Assembly: GCA_026419775.2 (NCBI GenBank)
Contig: JAOPGA020001549.1
Span: 1-64,000 of the forward strand
Reading direction: 5' to 3'
Length of the DNA stretch: 64,000 nucleotides
Source: Acrasis kona
Taxonomy: Eukaryota; Heterolobosea; Eutetramitea; Acrasida; Acrasidae
Shown here one piece after another: positions 54,478 to 64,000 of this stretch (position 1 is its first letter; each line of letters opens with the position of its first letter). The translations under genes were made by a program, and so were the position numbers. The notes under the pieces are model-generated. The model was not told the origin of the DNA. It worked only from the letters and a program-made list of their open reading frames with translations, and did not search any database.

Positions 54478-55635
54478 ATGAGCAAACAAGAATCTGCCAG
54501 TCAAGAAGAGTCACAAGAATCACAAGATGAGGCCGATCAAGAAGAACAAACATGGAATGATGTTATGAAGTTGCAAGACGTCGGGATCAATGCTGGAGAC
54601 ATTAAGAAGTTAAAAGATGCAGGATGCCACACTGTAGAAAGCATCATAATGAGAACGAAGAAGAGTCTTTGTGCCATTAAAGGTCTATCAGAAGGTAAAG
54701 TAGACAAGATCCTAGAAGCAACATCCAAGATAACGGTATGAACCACTCACTTCAGGTCATCATAACAACTTCAAGAGTGCTGGATTTATCACTGGTGTAC
54801 AAATGTTAGAGAAGAGAAAAGAAGTCATCAAGATCACAACAGGAAGTTCTGCACTTGACACTCTCTTAGGTGGAGGAGTGGAGACCATGAGCATAACAGA
54901 AGCTTTTGGAGAGTTCAGAACAGGAAAGACACAAATATGCCACACCATGTGCGTAACCGCCCAACTCCCAATCAAGCAAAACGGAGGAAATGGTAAAGTA
55001 GCATACATTGATACTGAAGGTTTGTCAGACTACCATCACTGCAGGTCAACTAATATTTCCAAGGAACCTTCCGTCCAGAACGCATCACTCCCATCGCAGA
55101 GAGATTTGGATTGAGTCCGGAGACAGTGCTTGAGAACATTATGGTCGCAAGAGCATTTACACATGAACATCAAACATCTCTCATGACGCAATTAGTAGCC
55201 AAGATGGCAGAGGATCAGTTTAGACTTCTTATCGTTGATTCGGTAACCGCACTATTCAGAGTAGATTTCTCAGGTAGAGGAGAATTATCAGAAAGACAAC
55301 AAAAATTGGGACAATATTTGAGTACATTGATCAAGGTGTGTGTCATGTATGGTTTTTCTCAACTAACGCAGTTATAGATTGCAAGTGAATTCAACGTTGC
55401 CGTCTTCGTTACTAATCAAGTCCAAGCTGATCCAAGTGGTGGTGCAATGTTTGTGAGTGATCCAAAGAAACCTATTGGAGGACACATTATGGCCCATGCT
55501 TCGACCACAAGATTGTACTTGAGAAAGGGAAGAGCCGAACAGCGTGTATGTAAGATTTATGATTCTCCTTGCCTTCCCGAGAGCGAAGCTATTTACCAGA
55601 TTAGTGATGGTGGTATTGTTGATGCTAAAGATTAA
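54478..55635 (+). CDS. DMC1: Meiotic recombinase DMC1
   Basis: Exons 54478-54735, 54776-55019, 55064-55335 and 55378-55635 (introns of 40-44 nt) give 343 aa (human 340). The N-terminal HhH domain reads [18 protein letters not shown] and [20 protein letters not shown], closer to DMC1 than Rad51 (INAGDxKKL). Walker [25 protein letters not shown], Walker [40 protein letters not shown] and [18 protein letters not shown] follow. It forms filaments on single-stranded DNA for homolog pairing in meiosis, so the organism probably has a sexual cycle. A Rad51 paralog remains a possibility. Confidence 0.9.
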
Positions 55636-55913
55636 AATTCTGTTGTTTTCATCTCTTGTGTGTTGAATTGTTCTTTACAATTTTCTTTTGTTTAATTAAG
55701 CTTGGGTGACCTGAAGCCTAACAACCTAGGACAATGATTTGCTTTAGGTGAAATGAGGATTTTTCTAGTTAAATTCTTTAAAGGGAAGATTGAGGTGTTG
55801 TCATAAGAATATATTTCTTAACAGAACTAATAACAAGATCCATACTATAATCAAGCCAATATTGGTTCCTTGTCGAGATCTTGAACAATGAAAATAAAAT
55901 ACAAAAATCATAT

Positions 55914-58900
55914 TTATTGAGGTTTTGGTGATTGAGGAATAACAACATTTAAATCTACAGGTTTTGGTAACTGAGGTACCACATCACCATCACTACTCGC
56001 TTCTACAGGTTTTGGCAATTGAGGTACCGTAGCACCACTACTCGCTTCTACAGGTTTTGGTAATTGAGGTATGACTGGTTTCACAGCAACACCGCTATTA
56101 CTAACCTCTGCAGGTTTTGGTAACTGAGGCACGACTGGTTTCAATTGAGGAATTGCTGATTTTTTAAATTGAACCTGGAGCGAATTCAAATCAACCACCG
56201 TCTCTGGTTCATCATCAATTACAATAGCATCACGTATCGTGTTTTTAATGACTGGTTTCGGTTGTTGCAAGGTAGGAGAAGTAACAGAAGGCGAAGAAGA
56301 CGATGACGATTCTGAGAAATTTGATAATTTTGTTAATCGTTTTCTTAACTCAATCAATTCTGCTTCACGTTTTGCTTGCATTGATATTTCTTCTTGATAC
56401 GCTCTATTGTTGTTACTTGCATGAACAATCGGCGGTGCTACATTTACAAATTGTGAATTAGATGTAGATGGATTAGATGTCGAAGGTGGAGTAGGAGTGA
56501 CCATTCCCATTCCATATTGTTGTTGATTTGTAAATTGTGGAACCAATCGACCACCATTATCTAATTTCATCAACGGTTGATTTTGATTCAAATTTGGATT
56601 TTTAATCAATTGTTGTTGATTGTGAATGTGTTGTTGTTGAATATGATATTGTTGATTATTATTATTCAAGTATGGATTAGAATGTAATGCTTGATACACA
56701 TTTGGTTGTTGCTGTGAAATTTGATTTACAATTTGTTGGTTTTGTAATTTGGATTGATGTTGGTGAGAATCTACAGCGTTTTGAAACATTCTATATTGTT
56801 GTTGCTGTTGTTGTTGAAGTGCGTTCCATTGAATGAATTGTTGTTGCATTTGTTGTTGATTCCATAAATTATTACTTGTAGCATTGTTGGTAGTAGAATT
56901 GTTATTGGATTGAGGTGGTGGATTAATTTTAAATTTCGATTGTTGATTGGATTGCATTTGAGATTTTGGAGATGTGACTGGATGTAATTTCAAATGTTGT
57001 TGTTGAGGAGGTGGTGGTGGAGGTGCAATGATTGATGATGGTCGATTCGTATTTTTCTGATTTGATTTGACATTGGTATTTTTCGTATTCATCATGTTGT
57101 TATTCAGTGCAGAAAAGATTGCAGCGTCTATTAATCCCATTGGTTGTTTTTTAGATTGTTGCATCATTGCATGTTGTTGTGGAGGTGGTGGTGGAGGTGC
57201 ATGTGATGACGAAGAAGATGTCGATGAAGAAGGTAATTGTTGCTGTGGTGGACCGATAGGTAATTTTTTGGCATTTGTTATATTAAATAAATCGAATAGA
57301 AACACATTTGATGAATCTTCTTGGTGTTTATGAGATTGTTGTTGAACGAACGGAGGGATCGAATTATTCTTTTCGACATTTGATAAATCTGATGACATAT
57401 TTGCCACTAGTAACGGTGCATTAACAACATTAGAAGAAGAAATTTCCTTCTTTTTTGTGGGTTTCTTCTTTGGATCAATTTTCTTTTTCTTTAATGTGGA
57501 TTGATCATTGATTTCGTTATTGTTGTTATTGTCATTATTGAGATCTATCATGTCACTTGTGTGTTGTTTCTTTTTCTTTTTCTTCTTCTTTTTATCTACA
57601 ATGGTTGATGATGATGATGGTGGTGGAACAGTAACAATAGAAGAAGAAGCTGCTGTAGTAGCAGTAGATGATGATGATGAAGAAGGATAGATTGAATTGT
57701 TGGGTAATGCATTAGTTGTTTTTTCTTGTAGTGAATAATCGGTAGAATAATCGCCATCCTTATCATCTAATTCGGTCGATGTATCTGTATTTTCGTCATC
57801 TCGATGATTGGCTGCTGATGACGATGCTTTTGAAGATGAAGCAGTCGATGATTTTTTATGATTTGTTTTTCTACTACGTAACGTCCTGCTACTTCCATCT
57901 TTGATCCAATTCATCACGATTAGTAATTGCTCATTCGTAAATTCTTGTAAATGTCTATTTTGTGTGGTCGATCCGAAACGTAATAAAAATGTGTACAATT
58001 CATTTTTGAGATCCAAATTGGAATCGATTGTTTTTTTTGATTTCGTGTCGTTGCGATTCGAATCAGAATCAGAATCTTCGATCACGTCCAAATCAACATT
58101 TGATGCGGATGCATTTGCAGAATGAACTTTGATGATTCTTTTTTTACCGCTATAAATTTCGTTCACCAAATCGGTCAGTTGACTGAAGAATTTATCGCGT
58201 TCGGGAATCGTAAATTCTTTTGGATCGTCCAATCGTTGTTTCATCATTCGAGTATCGACATAATCTGGAAATACCTTTTCCCAAAATTTATCATCGTCCA
58301 AATGTGTAGAATCACCATCGGTAGAGAAATATAAACTACTGACCTCATCTTCCTTCAATTCTGCATTCAAATCCAAATCTTGATTCATGTCCAATCGAAT
58401 TTGTTTTTTAAATGGAGCTCCATCTTGATTCGATTTGTTTTTTCGTTTTCTCTTCTTCTTCTTCTTTTCTTCTTCTTCTTCATCTTCGCTGCTCGTATCG
58501 ACTTGACTCGACATTTCAGTAAGTGCCTTTAACGTTCCATTATCGTCCTCTTCTGGTAAATTTATTTTTCTCGTGTTATTTTTCAAAAAGGTATCAATGT
58601 CTTGATCTTGTAATTGTTGCAACTTGACGTCGCCTTCTTCATTCTCCTTCATCAATAAATGATAAACGCCATATCGCAACATTCTTTCCATTTCCAATTT
58701 ATCGACATTTTGATTCGAATCTTCCAAAGCATCGTTATTTTGTTCGATATCGACTTGTGAAGAATCGATGGTCGAAGATTTGGTCAACACCACATTTTCG
58801 AGTCCTAATTTCTTACTCGCCTTTTCCAAAATGTACATTTCGTACGTATTACGCGCAATGAATCGATACACGGTCACGTTCTTATCTTGTCCGATTCGAT

Positions 58901-60817
58901 GACATCTAGCGGCCGCTTGCGAATCGTTAAATGGATTGAAATCAGAATCATAAATGATCACATTGTTGGCGGCCACCAAATTAATGCCGACGCCACCTGC
59001 TTTGGTGCTCAACAAGAATACGTACAAATCTGGATCCAATTGGAACGAATCTATAAATTTGGTTCGATCCGAACTATTGGTCGATCCGTCGATTCGTACG
59101 TATTTGATGTTTTTGAAAGCTCAAATAATCTTCCAAAACATTTAACATTTCCAACATTTGTGAAAAGATCAAAACTTTTTCTCCTCTCGATTCAATCTTG
59201 TTCAGTAATTTATCGAGCAGGATCAACTTGGCGCTACATTCGATCATCACTTGTTCTGGTTTTTATATTGGGCTCTTGAGATTTGTAAGAATCTTCAATG
59301 TGACGAGATAATAAATAAGGATGGTTACAGACGTTACGTAGAGATTGCATCATTTGATTCAATGCGATTCCTCCATTTTTGGATTTGAATTCTCTCATGA
59401 AGAATTCGCTCTTCTTTTCTATTAGCGCCCTATATAACACTTTTTGTTGTTTTGTTAGTTCGACATAGACGAGAATTTCTTCTTTGGGGGGTAATTCGTC
59501 TGATGCAAATACTTGTCGTTTGGTTCGTCTCAGCAAATAGGGTTTGATTTGTGATTGGAGAGCAATGACTTGTTGTTGAGATTGTAATTCGGAAAATTCG
59601 GAATCGAATGATTCTTGATCGTCGAATGTGGATGGATCCAAAAAATGTAACAAGCTCCATAATTCGATAATGTGGTTTTGAACGGGCGTTCCGGTGAGTA
59701 GGATCGAAAAATCAGTTTTGATGGAATCAATCACTTGTCGTAGTCGCGACGATTGGGTTTTGATTCGATGAGCTTCGTCACAAACCATTACTTGCCAATG
59801 AATGGATTTGAAAATTTTATCGTAACGTGATGTCATTTCATATGTGGAAAGTACAATGTTTACTTTTGATAAATCCTTTTCTTCTTCTTCTTCTTCTTCT
59901 TCTTCATGTTCACGATCGGATGATGATGATGATGAATTTGAATCATCTTCTTCTTCGTGTCCCTTTTTACGTAATGTCGATAATGATCTCATCGCTCTTC
60001 TTTTTGCTTTTAATGATTGTAATCGAGTGGGTTGTTTTGCGGATGGACTCAGTAATCCTAATCGATGTTTTAATCTCCATGTTTCGTACTGTACGTCGTC
60101 ATTAGCTGTCCAATAGAAACAATAAGTATTAAAGTTGGTCCATGTCTTTAACTCTCTTTCCCAATTTTCTTTTGTGGTTAATGGAACAATGATGAGGAAG
60201 GGTCCGTTGATGGAATGGGCGTTGGAAATGTCATTGAGGAATGCGCAGCACTGGATGGTCTTTCCGAGACCCATTTCGTCGCCAAGTAAACAATTTCTGT
60301 TGCTGTACCAATTCTTACGTAGCCAGTTGAGTCCGGTGAGTTGATAATTTTTAAGTTTGAGAGATGGGTCTTTGAACGGGGGTGACTCTGCGATTGATTT
60401 GTAATTCTTTCGTACTCTTATTTTTTTAATGTCTTGTTGTTTTGGTTTGGGTATGGCATCTTGTTGTTGCTTGGCGACGGAGTTTTTCTTATTGGGCGTG
60501 AGTTTCTTTTTCCGTCTGGTTGTTGAACGCGTTTTTGGTGCTGCTGTTCTGTTTTGTTGATTATAATCAGAATCATCAGAAGATGTAGATGACGACTCCA
60601 TCACGTCTAATTGTTTTTTTAATGTATCGTTGTTGTTTTTTGTAGTATTGGTGGTGGTCGTGACGACTGCGCTATTCTTTGCATCTTGTTTATAATCACT
60701 GCTGTCGCTACTTGTTTCGTAAATTCCATCGCCCTCAACAGGAACTATGGGAAGTTCATTTAACAACTTTCTGGTTTCATGATGTGGACAAAAAGAAGGA
60801 TATGGGTGTGTCACCAT
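55914..60817 (-). CDS. SNF2/CHD-like chromatin remodeller with Q/P-rich tail, two apparent frameshifts
   Basis: The protein is about 1630 aa. The N-lobe has SIAESPPFKDPSLKLKNYQL, motif I GDEMGLGKTIQ, DEAH box CDEAHRIK, LLTGTPVQN; an acidic insert (SSSSSSDREHEEEEEEEEE) precedes motif II. The C-lobe has MIECSAKLILLDKLLNKIES, KVLIFSQMLEMLNVLEDYL, RIDGSTNSSDRTKFIDSF and LLSTKAGGVGINL, ARCHRIGQ. The two lobes are in one frame only if one base is skipped at each of two A5 runs (plus T5 at 59260-59264 and 59110-59114). The C-terminal ~700 residues hold poly-Q/N/S and five PQLPKP-type repeats. No chromodomain was seen. It is a nucleosome remodelling ATPase. Confidence 0.9.
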
Positions 60818-60899
60818 TGTTAAAAGTCAACCAAAAAGATGAAAAATTGTAAAAAATATTGTAATGAATGTTACAAGTTGTTGTCCATCTCCTAGAAAT

Positions 60900-62351
60900 T
60901 TAATTCTTCACAACTTTGCCATGTCCGTCAAAGTCGAACTCGTCAAAGTTTGCTCCCTCGTCATCTTGTGCCACTTCAGCGAAGGAATCGATGGCCCTCT
61001 CCTGAGTGAACTCGGTGTCAAAGTACTTGGTGTCATCTTCCTTGATCTGGGGTACGAATGGTGGAGGAATTTCCATTCTCAACATTTGATCCCAGTCAAT
61101 GTTGCTGAAGAAGGGATGTACCTTAATCTCTTGAGCGTCGGTGAAACCTGCTCCTAATCTCTTGAACTCTTCTCTCTCAAGCAGTCCTCTCAGTAAGCTT
61201 TGTGCGTCGGCGGGAACAAAGTTGGGGAACTTTAAGGGTGCCTTTAGGATGAGCTCATACATTTCGTTAATGTTTTCGGAATAGAATGGTGGGAGACCGA
61301 CCAACATTTCATACAATAACACTCCCAAACTCCACCAATCTACAGCCTTTGCGTGTCCTTGACCTTTTAGAATTTCGGGTGCTAAAGAAATGACGGTTAG
61401 TCACAAAAAAAAATGTAAAAAAAACGAACCTAGATATTCGGGAGTACCACAGAATGTGTAGGTGGGTGTGGCGTTGCTAATGTGGGTCTTGGCGAGACCA
61501 AAATCAGTCAAACAAACATGACCCTCTCTGTTAAGCACGACATTTTCAGGTTTCAGATCACGATAAATGATATCGTGCTTGTGCAAGTGTTCAATAGCTA
61601 ATACAATTTGAGCAGTGTAGAACTTGGCACGCTCAACATCGAACTTGGTCTCCTCCTTGAGATGGAAGAACAGTTCACCTCCGCTCAAAAAGTCCAACAC
61701 CAAGTATAGTTTCTCGTCGGTTTGGAAAGCATAATGGAGACCTACGATGAAGGGGTGCTCGATATCCTGGAGGATTTGTTTTTCGCTCTTTGTGTGGCTC
61801 ACCATGTTCTCCTTGATGATCATGTCCTTACGTAGAACCTTCATGGCAAAGATGTCCTTAGTGTCCCTCTTGCGTACTTTCATCACCTTACCGAAACTAC
61901 CACGACCCACCACACACAATAACTCAAAGTCGTCCAAACTGACTTTCGTCTCGCGATCTTCGCTAAAGATTGTTTCTTGCTTGGTCTTGTCCTTGAAGAT
62001 GTCCTTCTCCATCTCCAAAACACTAGCACGGTCATTCTCTGGTTTGTACTGAATAGCTTTCTTTAGCTCGTCCAACCATTGCTTGTAGTCGTGTTCGTTT
62101 TCGGCTTGAAGCTCATAGATGCGAGCAAGATTGCTACCTTTAATGTTAATTTGGGTCTTCTTGGCCTTATCTTCTTCTATTATAGCATTGGCAAGAACAA
62201 TGACTCCAGTAGGCCTCTTGTTGTTCTGTGCTTTAAAATAGTACAGGTGCTTTCCTCTCAATTCAAACCACCTACGACGGTAGGCTTTGATTTGTCCACC
62301 CTTCTTACGTAAGTATCCAGAAAAGTCGGGTTGTTCGAATACTTCTGCCAT
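60900..62351 (-). CDS. Akt/PKB-like AGC kinase with PH domain
   Basis: Exons 61430-62351 and 60900-61381 (48-nt intron) give 467 aa. The PH domain (FSGYLRKKGGQIKAYRRRWF to KQWLDELKKAI) is followed by the kinase domain with GRGSFGKVMKV, catalytic lysine AMKVLRKD, YRDLKPEN, DFGL and activation loop TYTFCGTPEYL, then APEILKGQGHAKAVDWWSLG. The AGC C-tail has EFTQERAIDSF (turn-motif region) and GANFDEFDFDG, where the hydrophobic motif F-x-x-F-[ST]-[YF] has Asp at the phosphosite. It is a phosphoinositide-responsive growth/chemotaxis kinase. Confidence 0.95.
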
Positions 62352-62495
62352 TGCTACTAAAGTTTACAGAGGAGAAACAAGGCGTTGGTTTTTCGAAACG
62401 TAATAACAAAAAAATAATATAATAATACAACGTATCATTTAATTGGATAACGATTACAACAGTAAATCTGATAGTGATTGATTGACAAATTTGAT

Positions 62496-63611
62496 TTATA
62501 AAAGTGTCTGCACGACCTGTGCCCTCTTCAGGCCAGCTTCCTCCAACGTCAAATTACCATTCTCTAAATTCTGCTTGGGATGTCCGTGGCTCAACACAAA
62601 TGGCTTATTCACAGGTTTTGCATTCTTGACGAAGCCGTAGATGGAGGACACGTTATCCGTAAGATTGAATTTGGTCTTGAGCGTCGTTCCGTCAAAAAGA
62701 CGAATTTGTAGCAATGTGTTTGGTTTGGATTCGTCGCATGAATAGGACTTGGCTGGTGCTGTGGATAGCGCAGATGCCGATGATGCGGATGACGATGACC
62801 CAGAAGACAATGATTTTCCTTCCGTTCCAAAGGCTTTGAATGTTTCTTTTGGTTTGACGTAATCTTCATCCTTCTTGTTGACTAGACTGACTTGAACTTC
62901 TTTTGCCATTCCTGATACTTCGGCTGGTACGTAACCGTCATCCATTGCGCTCAAGAAGGCCTTGTTCTTTGGTTCATCATATCTTCTGAGCTCTCCATCA
63001 TCAACGACGAATCCTTGTTTGTAGAATGTGATGGTAACATTTTTGACTGGTTCTGCTTGCTTGGGCGCACTTGTTGATTGTTGACCTGATGATGAAGATG
63101 ATGAAATTACTTGACTGGTGGATGGGGTTGAACCTAAACGTTGACCTGACCCTGAGAAGTATGATTGTTTTTGTTGTGTTGGTTCTTCTGTTGGAACGGC
63201 TCCCTGCTCTTGTGCTTTTTTGAAAATTTTATCAGTTAGTGATTGAGCATCCTCGTCATTTTGTGGTAATTTTGAAGATTTTTTTCCATCACCAATTACT
63301 TGTTGACCGCTTTTGATATTAAGAAAAACATTTGAAATGGATCCATTCGCTTACCTTCCGGCGTAATATCTTTGTTCGTCTTCATCATCTGGAGCATCTT
63401 CTCCTTGAAGATCCCTGAACGATGTCATGCCCCCTACTGGTTTGCTTGAACTTGAGGAAGATTTGTTTTGGTTTGGCTTCATAAAGTCGAAGTAATTCTG
63501 TAAAGCCAATTCAAGGTTATTTTGCGACATCTCTAAGTAGCTTCTTGCCACATTGTCGTTTACTGATGTGATCGCTTTAAAGTCTTCTATTTGTTGTTGG
63601 ATATCTGACAT
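62496..63611 (-). CDS. p47/Shp1-type p97 cofactor (UBA-SEP-UBX)
   Basis: Exons 63355-63611 and 62496-63309 (45-nt intron) give 356 aa (human p47 370). The UBA domain IEDFKAITSVNDNVARSYLE and the typical RYYAGSGQQVIGDGKK across the splice are followed by the SEP domain VTITFYKQGFVVDDGELRRY with YVPAEV, and a C-terminal UBX domain (LLQIRLFDGTTLKTKFNLTD ... GLKRAQVVQTLL). The start is the ATG at 63611. It recruits the p97/Cdc48 ATPase for membrane fusion and ubiquitin-dependent processes. Confidence 0.95.
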
Positions 63612-64000
63612 TATTTCCTTCTTCAATGTTTTGTTTGGTTGATCAGGAAATTTCTAAATATAATCTTGTAACTAGATGCTCGTATAAGTAGACTAATGTG
63701 AAGGGAGGAACATAAACTAAGGCCAGCCTTGTTACCTTGACTTATAAGTAGGTTCATATTTAGCAAAATAACATGGTATAATAAATTGTCCAATCTTTGA
63801 TACATACCTCAAGGCTTTGACGACAATCCATGCCAATCTTCGAGTACACCTCAAAGATTGGAATTATTCTGGAGGGCTTGATCAAATTTTTATTGACAAG
63901 ATAGTTTTTAGTGTGATAGATTAATGTCTACTTAATTGAATTCCCCACTGTTGAGGTTTTTTCTTGAATCTTGAATCTTAATTATCAAATGTTGCATGAT
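63612..64000. other. 5' flank of the p47 gene, window edge
   Basis: A minus-strand frame at 63623-63805 has no supporting features. Three copies of a CCAATCTT(TGA/CGAG) word at 63790-63860 form short direct/inverted repeats. It may include a 5' UTR exon; no gene is supported. Confidence 0.4.

Noticed and set aside
57067-57690. Plus-strand ORFs opposite the SNF2 poly-Q/P region
   Set aside because: Antisense shadows of repetitive codons.
1-64000. CRISPR array, bacterial operons, tRNA or rRNA genes
   Set aside because: None seen; gene structure is eukaryotic and no tRNA B-box/acceptor pairing was recognised by eye.

Overview
This window is nuclear DNA of a unicellular eukaryote with a compact, AT-rich genome. 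About 35 intron-bearing or intronless protein genes lie on both strands, often with only 5-15 bases between the stop codons of convergent pairs. Nearly all introns I could resolve are GT-AG and 35-47 nt long (typical donor gtaag or gtatg). The gene content is purely eukaryotic: Ero1, p47/Shp1, VPS28, prefoldin 1, DMC1, FKBP15, an Akt-like kinase, Rab and RCC1 repeats. A DIRS-like retroelement, lysine saccharopine dehydrogenase, a multi-domain phosphatidylserine decarboxylase and a Cache/cyclase-type receptor fit a free-living amoeba or amoeboflagellate. My best guess is a heterolobosean such as Acrasis or Naegleria, but that is inference; no rRNA or tRNA gene was seen that would settle it.

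Layout. 1-4.0 kb is mobile and repeat-rich: a DIRS-like reverse transcriptase fragment, decayed repeats, a small spliced gene of unknown function, and a ~1.06 kb element with 35-bp terminal inverted repeats sitting directly upstream of a cyclase/formamidase gene. 4-11 kb: metal-dependent cyclase, mitochondrial bL9, Pin1, a small membrane protein, Ero1 and a membrane-tethered bZIP factor. Ero1 and the bZIP gene are a plausible endoplasmic-reticulum folding/stress pair. 11-20 kb: a TPRA1-like seven-helix protein, a MED8-like Mediator subunit, a peroxisomal ABCD half transporter, an unusual serine carboxypeptidase-EGF-transmembrane protein and an LRR protein. 20-32 kb: LURP-one/tubby-like protein, a Q-rich protein, a degenerate S33 hydrolase with a membrane anchor, pyridoxal kinase, an axoneme-type repeat protein, a BTB/KCTD protein, saccharopine dehydrogenase and a Rab GTPase. 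32-44 kb: FKBP15 ortholog, flavin monooxygenase, secreted 5'-nucleotidase-type phosphoesterase and a two-TM receptor with a degenerate class III cyclase domain. 44-55.6 kb: several small lineage-specific genes, PS decarboxylase, prefoldin 1, VPS28, a GNAT acetyltransferase, a 2OG-Fe(II) oxygenase, an RCC1-repeat protein and DMC1. 55.9-64 kb: a SNF2/CHD-like remodeller, an Akt-like kinase and p47.

Among the most notable points are the carboxypeptidase-EGF-TM architecture with an altered oxyanion-loop motif, two hydrolase/cyclase genes that have lost catalytic residues, three apparent +1 frameshifts all at A-runs in two long genes, an in-frame TGA in a small ORF, a new TIR element, a first coding exon consisting only of ATG, and an Akt-like kinase with an acidic hydrophobic motif.
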